Origin: an uncultured Clostridia bacterium
Lineage (GTDB): Bacteria; Bacillota; Clostridia; Christensenellales; UBA1242
Length of the DNA: 36,905 nucleotides
Direction: 5' to 3'
Assembly (NCBI GenBank): GCA_944383915.1
Contig: CALWRJ010000009.1
Location: 1 to 36,905, forward strand
A program made the position numbers and the translations under genes. How positions within the stretch are numbered: the stretch's first letter is position 1; each line of letters begins with the position of its first letter. This document shows, piece by piece, positions 33,225 through 36,905 of this stretch. Under the pieces are notes generated by a model. It had not been told where the DNA came from. It ran no database searches and saw nothing but the letters and a program-made list of their open reading frames with translations.

Positions 33225-33309
33225 GTGGGCGCTTTATCGATTTTGTTATCAAAAAAACGATTGGCTCGCGCTTTCGCGCGTGCCTGTGCGCTCGCGCACA
33301 AGCGCCCAC
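33225..33309 (-). ncRNA. Candidate structured RNA: GC-rich four-way junction
   Basis: GTGGGCGCTT (33225-33234) and AAGCGCCCAC (33300-33309) form a 10-bp closing stem. Inside are three hairpins packed almost without spacers: 33236-33261 (ATCG/CGAT plus TTTTG/CAAAA), 33263-33284 (GGC plus CGCGC, minus-strand GAAA tetraloop) and 33285-33300 (TGTGCG/CGCACA). The strand is uncertain; minus is preferred because of the GNRA loop. It is far richer in GC than its surroundings and is not coding. It could instead be a DNA-level repeat element. No dedicated promoter was identified. Confidence 0.45.
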
Positions 33310-33399
33310 ACTGGCTCAACTTATTAAATATTTATTAGTTATACACAAAATTTAAAGTTTTAGAATAAAGTACTTAATGTTTAAGGAAAGGGGGTAAGA

Positions 33400-34350
33400 A
33401 TGAATTATATAGACAAGCAATTTTTTACTTTGATAGATTCAATACAAGGAAAGGGAGTTTACGAACTATATACTCATATGCTTTTGCGCTTTAAAAGAAT
33501 AGCGCCTATTACACAGCAATCAACGGAAAATTTTTTAAATAAATATAAATTTTGGGGTGGGTTTGATAGCGCGCAAGAAAATTACGAAGTAATATATAAA
33601 CGCGCGCAATTGCTTGCAAATAGACTAGGGGAGTTTGTTATTTTATATAAAAGACTAAAAGATTATTATTCAAAATTTGTGCTGTATGCAATTTTAAATA
33701 ATATATATAATCAAGATTTCGATTCACTTCAAAAAGCAAAGGAAATGGTATTTAAACATTATTTTGATTTAAATATTTTACCTATTTGTAGCGACAAAGT
33801 TTTTGTCGATGTTGGTGCATACACAGGAGATACGGTGCTGGACTTTGTGGCTAGTTATGGAGAAAGTTACCGCAAAATTTATTGCTATGAAATGACGAAA
33901 GAAATGTTACCTTATATTGAAAACAATTTAGGCGGTTTACACGACATAGCCATAAAAAATTGTGCGGTAAGTGACGAAAACGAGCGGTTAACCTACACGA
34001 CAAACGCATTTTCGTGTTCGGCAAATACAATAAGCGAACACGGTGAACAAGAAATAAATGCCGTCCGCCTAGATGACGACATAAAAGAAAAAATTGATAT
34101 TATTAAAATGGATATTGAGGGCGGTGAGAAAAGGGCGCTAATCGGCGCGCGTGAACACATAAAAGTCGACTTGCCGATTTTGTATATTTCGGTTTATCAC
34201 GGCAACACAGATATTTTAGACATTCCGCGCCTTATTAATTCTATAACTAAAAAATACGATTTTTACTTACGGTACTATGGTGGGTGCGTCTTTCCAACCG
34301 AGATAGTTCTAATTTGTATGCCGAAAAAATTTCGAAAGGGGAAGTTTTAA
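33400..34350 (+). CDS. FkbM-family SAM-dependent methyltransferase
   Basis: A 316-residue protein. The C-terminal ~190 residues are an FkbM-type methyltransferase: SAM-binding VFVDVGAYTGDTV, YCYEMTKEML at the second strand, and IDIIKMDIEGGEKRALIGA, the family's signature. The N-terminal ~120 residues are helical and less typical. FkbM enzymes methylate hydroxyl groups of sugars or secondary metabolites, often in surface-polysaccharide loci; the substrate here is unknown. AAGGAAAGGGGG lies 5 bases before the ATG. It is transcribed alone and ends in a DnaA-box-like terminator. Confidence 0.85.
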   Translation: MNYIDKQFFTLIDSIQGKGVYELYTHMLLRFKRIAPITQQSTENFLNKYKFWGGFDSAQENYEVIYKRAQLLANRLGEFVILYKRLKDYYSKFVLYAILNNIYNQDFDSLQKAKEMVFKHYFDLNILPICSDKVFVDVGAYTGDTVLDFVASYGESYRKIYCYEMTKEMLPYIENNLGGLHDIAIKNCAVSDENERLTYTTNAFSCSANTISEHGEQEINAVRLDDDIKEKIDIIKMDIEGGEKRALIGAREHIKVDLPILYISVYHGNTDILDIPRLINSITKKYDFYLRYYGGCVFPTEIVLICMPKKFRKGKF

Positions 34351-34422
34351 CTTGCTTGATTAATTATAAATTTCTCGCGGTGGTTATAAGAATTTTGATT
34401 TAATGCAGTTTTTAAAATTTAA

Positions 34423-34469
34423 AAAAGTTATCCACAAAAATGTGTAAATGTGGATAACTTTTCTTTTTT
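34423..34469 (+). terminator. Terminator made of two inverted DnaA-box-like sequences
   Basis: AAAAGTTATCCACA (34423-34436) and TGTGGATAACTTTT (34449-34462) form a perfect 14-bp stem followed by CTTTTTT. Each arm holds TTATCCACA, the consensus DnaA box. It ends the methyltransferase transcript before the next BspA promoter. Confidence 0.8.
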
Positions 34470-34528
34470 ATAGGAAATAAGAAAAAGTAAAAATTTTGAG
34501 AAATTTTGCAAAAAGGTGTTAATTCGTT

Positions 34529-34556
34529 TTGTATTTTTAGTGTTTTTGAGTATACT
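34529..34556 (+). promoter_or_regulatory. Conserved promoter of BspA leader (copy 4)
   Basis: TTGTAT (34529-34534), a 16-base spacer and TATACT (34551-34556) within GAGTATACTAT, the same as before copy 3. Confidence 0.75.
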
Positions 34557-34592
34557 ATCCATATAATAATAAAGAAAAAAGGGGAACAAAAT

Positions 34593-34919
34593 ATGTTAAA
34601 AACGCAAATTTCCCCTTCCCAAAATTCGCTGGGGGGGGGGCGCTTAAATAGCCCAAAAATACTTGTTTTACCGCACTTTAAAGGCTATTTATCCGCACAA
34701 AATATAGGTGTAAAGGAAGGGTATTTATCTCAAACCTTTACTCCTAAAACAACCACTCCCACAAACATTAATACAACATCAAATAAAAGAAAAAATGTAA
34801 ATTATCAAGCAAATTATACAAACAAGTTTAAAACACTTTACAAAAACACAGAAATAAATACAAAATATCTTGACGCAACCCCTTGCGCCTTTTTGCATTT
34901 CCAAAGGGGGTGCAACTAG
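34593..34919 (+). CDS. BspA leader ORF, in frame through a G10 tract (putative ON state)
   Basis: A 108-codon ORF with SD AAAAGGGGAA 6 bases before the ATG. It begins MLKTQISPSQNSLGGGRLNS, where the glycines are encoded by ten Gs (34631-34640), and continues to ATPCAFLHFQRGCN. Its stop TAG (34917-34919) shares a base with the GTG start of BspA copy 4. Both ends match the leader at 18327 while the middle differs in sequence and length, which suggests that reading through matters more than the middle peptide. It has no signal peptide and is asparagine/threonine-rich. AAGGGGAA/TTCCCCTT (34579-34617) can enclose its own SD. Confidence 0.75.
   Translation: MLKTQISPSQNSLGGGRLNSPKILVLPHFKGYLSAQNIGVKEGYLSQTFTPKTTTPTNINTTSNKRKNVNYQANYTNKFKTLYKNTEINTKYLDATPCAFLHFQRGCN
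34631..34640 (+). repeat. Poly-G tract (10 G)
   Basis: Ten consecutive Gs inside the leader ORF, one more than at 18365. The flanks (CGCTTAAATAGCCCAAAA) are the same at both loci. Confidence 0.85.
34874..34918 (+). promoter_or_regulatory. Attenuator-like hairpin and SD block before BspA copy 4
   Basis: CGCAA-CCCC-TTGCG (34874-34887) followed by a T-run. Then TGCATTTCC can pair with GGGGGTGCA around an AAA loop, burying the SD of the BspA gene. The block is nearly identical at the first locus (87-127). Confidence 0.55.
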
Positions 34920-36905
34920 TGGCAGTAAAAGAATTATTTTCAAAATATAAATTATACACAATGCTTTGTATAATCACCCTAGTCCTAGCCACAGGTGGTA
35001 TAATTCTAGGTGTTTCATTATCAAAAGACACCGAACAACCCGCCGGAGCGGCAATAGGTAATGAGTTTACTGTAGGTAATTTAATTTATTCCATAACAGT
35101 AGAAGGTTTAAACGGAGAAGTCGAGGTAACTGGCACAACAAGTACAAGTATTAGTGGGAGTTTAACAATCCCTAGTTCCGTCAGTTATTCTGGTGTTACT
35201 TATAGTGTCACAAGCATAGGAGAAGGTGCGTTTTGGTCTTGTCGCAATTTAACCTCAGTAACAATACCTAATAGTGTCACCAGCATAGGAAGGCTAGCAT
35301 TTTCTGGTTGTAATAGATTAACTTTAATTACAGTTGCTTCAAATAACCAAACATATCAAAGTATAGATGGAGTAATATATTCTAAAGATGGCAGTACAAT
35401 AGTTATGTATCCTATAGGTAGAACAGGAGATTGTTTTATAAGAGAAGGAACAACCAGCATAGGAGATTCTGCGTTTGAATATTGTCGTATAACTTCAGTA
35501 ACAATCCCCGATAGTGTCACCAGCATAGGAGAGAGAGCATTTTCTTGTTGTAGTCGTTTAACCTCGGTAACAATAGGTAGCGGTATTACTAGCATAGGAG
35601 AGTATGTGTTTGATAATTGTCATAATTTATTTTCAGTAACAATCCCCGATAGTGTCACCAGCATAGGAAGTTCTGCGTTTTTTGCTTGTAATAGCTTGAC
35701 TTCTGTAACAATTCCCGACAGTGTCACTAGCATAGGAAGTTCTGCGTTTGGGAGTTGTGATAGTTTAACCTCGGTAGACATACCAGACAGTGTCACCAGC
35801 ATAGGAAGTCGGGCGTTTGCTGATTGTACTAGTTTAACCTCGATAATAATTCCTAATAGTGTTACCAGTATAGGAGATGAGGCGTTTAATAGTTGTAGCA
35901 GTTTAACCTCTGTAACAATAGGAGATAGTGTCACCAGCATAGGAGAGGAGGCATTTTCTGAGTGTGATAGTTTAACTTCATTTACAGTTGATCCAAATAA
36001 CCAAACATATCAAAGCATAGACGGAGTTATATATTCGAAAGATGGTAGTACAATTGTATTGTATCCAACGGGCAAATCAGGAGGTTACTCTATAATAGAA
36101 GGAACAACCAGCATAGGAAGTTCTGCGTTTTATGGTTGTAGTCGTTTAACCTCGGTAACAATACCTAATAGTGTCATCAGCATAAGAAATTTTGCGTTTT
36201 ATGGTTGTAGCGGTTTAACCTCGGTAACAATCCCGGATAGTGTCACCAGCATAGGAAGTTATGTGTTTTGGAATTGCTCTAGTTTAACCTCGGTAATATT
36301 ACCTAGTAGTAGACAGACTAGTAGCGGAAGTTACGTGTTTTTAGATTGTACAAGTTTAACATCGGTAATAATCCCTAATAGTTTTACCAGCATAGGAGAT
36401 TCTATGTTTTCAGGTTGTACCAGTTTAACCTCAGTAACAATAGGAGATAGTGTCATCAGTATAGGAAGTTCTGCGTTTTATAATTGTACTAGTTTAACTT
36501 CGGTATATTTTTATAATAATATATCAACTTCATCATCTAGTATAGGTTCATCTGCTTTTACTAATGGTAATTCTAATGTAATATATTATTTTAAAGACCA
36601 AACAAGTTTAAATAATACTAGTAATTTTCATAGTTCAAAATTCACAAATAGTAATAATGGTAGTCCAAACTTTCAATTAATGAGTTTTTTTATAAATATG
36701 AATACAGACGGGAATGGACAAATTTCTGCAAATGCTAGTACTGTTCAATATGGCGGTAATATAACGGTTACCGCAACGGCAAATACAGGGTATATGTTTG
36801 ATTACTTCATCTTAAACAACGATACAAATAACCCAATAACAACCAACCCATACACAATTGAAAATATAACTCAAAACACAACGATAGTAGCATACTTTAA
36901 ACGAG
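34919..36905 (+). CDS. BspA-like LRR_5 surface protein (copy 4, 3' end beyond window)
   Basis: Starts at GTG 34919, overlapping the leader stop, and is open to the window end (662 codons so far). N-terminal AVKELFSKYKLYTMLCIITL matches the family signal segment. About 16 LRR_5 repeats follow (VTSIGSSAFxxCxSLTSVTIPDS), with two longer units containing NQTYQSIDGVIYSKDGSTIV. Then come the KDQTSLNN linker and at least one B-repeat (TVQYGGNITVTATANTGYMF) whose DNA is nearly the same as in copy 3. It has the most regular repeats of the four. The in-frame leader suggests it is the expressed paralogue of the two with a visible tract. Confidence 0.85.
   Translation, partial: MAVKELFSKYKLYTMLCIITLVLATGGIILGVSLSKDTEQPAGAAIGNEFTVGNLIYSITVEGLNGEVEVTGTTSTSISGSLTIPSSVSYSGVTYSVTSIGEGAFWSCRNLTSVTIPNSVTSIGRLAFSGCNRLTLITVASNNQTYQSIDGVIYSKDGSTIVMYPIGRTGDCFIREGTTSIGDSAFEYCRITSVTIPDSVTSIGERAFSCCSRLTSVTIGSGITSIGEYVFDNCHNLFSVTIPDSVTSIGSSAFFACNSLTSVTIPDSVTSIGSSAFGSCDSLTSVDIPDSVTSIGSRAFADCTSLTSIIIPNSVTSIGDEAFNSCSSLTSVTIGDSVTSIGEEAFSECDSLTSFTVDPNNQTYQSIDGVIYSKDGSTIVLYPTGKSGGYSIIEGTTSIGSSAFYGCSRLTSVTIPNSVISIRNFAFYGCSGLTSVTIPDSVTSIGSYVFWNCSSLTSVILPSSRQTSSGSYVFLDCTSLTSVIIPNSFTSIGDSMFSGCTSLTSVTIGDSVISIGSSAFYNCTSLTSVYFYNNISTSSSSIGSSAFTNGNSNVIYYFKDQTSLNNTSNFHSSKFTNSNNGSPNFQLMSFFINMNTDGNGQISANASTVQYGGNITVTATANTGYMFDYFILNNDTNNPITTNPYTIENITQNTTIVAYFKR

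Noticed and set aside
33134-33355. Plus-strand open frames over the GC-rich element
   Set aside because: They are low-quality, have no SD, and run through the hairpins and the opposite-strand promoter.
35356-35940. Minus-strand open frames with repeated MLVTLSGIVTEVKL units
   Set aside because: They are antisense readings of the BspA LRR repeats; the plus strand carries the conserved family.

Overview
The window looks like a chromosomal segment of an AT-rich, low-GC Gram-positive bacterium (Bacillota, most likely an uncultured clostridium of the kind found in animal guts). The evidence is the strong Shine-Dalgarno sites, occasional TTG/GTG starts, the era-yqzL-recO gene order, a protein with a clear Spo0A DNA-binding domain, and very short intrinsic terminators. 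The exact lineage is inference. There are no phage genes, transposases, rRNAs or CRISPR arrays.

The dominant theme is a family of four large secreted BspA-like proteins (133-1485, 13818-15593, 18708-21875, and 34919 to the window end). Each has a nearly identical N-terminal signal/anchor, a ladder of VTSIG-type leucine-rich repeats (LRR_5) and InlB-like B-repeats; the three complete ones share a C-terminal QTD(S/T)GN tail. Three of the four are preceded by an unusual leader. Where the leader is complete (18327 and 34593) it has a conserved sigma-A-like promoter and an ORF starting MLKTQISPSQN that soon crosses a poly-G tract. The far end carries a conserved CGCAACCCCTTGCG-T-run hairpin, and the ORF stops at or just across the BspA start codon. 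The tract is 9 G at 18365, where the leader stops after 17 codons, and 10 G at 34631, where the leader is open for 108 codons and ends in a stop/start overlap (TAGTG). This looks like a phase-variable leader-ORF switch using translational coupling and/or attenuation, and it is the best candidate here for an undescribed system. The second BspA gene lacks the leader; it is flanked by two small XRE regulators and shares a 12-base motif with the promoter region of one of them. Each complete BspA gene is followed by a matching terminator and a cluster of short AATTAGG/AATTCAA-type repeats.

The housekeeping blocks are as follows. At 1.9-3.2 kb, an AlkD-like DNA glycosylase and a Nudix hydrolase lie behind a promoter flanked by SOS-box-like repeats. 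At 3.3-7.8 kb, a TPR protein, a YkvI-like transporter and a GlmU split into separate acetyltransferase and uridylyltransferase genes in reversed order. At 7.8-10.8 kb on the minus strand, gltX, a PD-(D/E)XK/DUF5655-like protein and a membrane protein. At 11.0-12.9 kb, a GT4 glycosyltransferase fused to a PlsC-like acyltransferase. At 16.5-18 kb, an unrecognised protein that appears internally duplicated. At 22.1-24.8 kb, uppP, era, yqzL and recO. At 24.9-29.6 kb, mostly unrecognised small proteins with a Spo0A-like regulator whose receiver is degenerate and a tRNA-Arg(CCG). At 29.7-34.4 kb, a flavin-reductase-like protein, a DEAD-box helicase with a long leader, an unrecognised protein, a GC-rich four-way-junction element and an FkbM-type methyltransferase.

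Functionally the segment mixes cell-envelope synthesis (GlmU, UppP, GT4-PlsC, BspA surface proteins) with DNA repair and translation genes. The envelope genes support the view that surface presentation is important and variable in this organism. All product names rest on motif recognition by eye, without database search.
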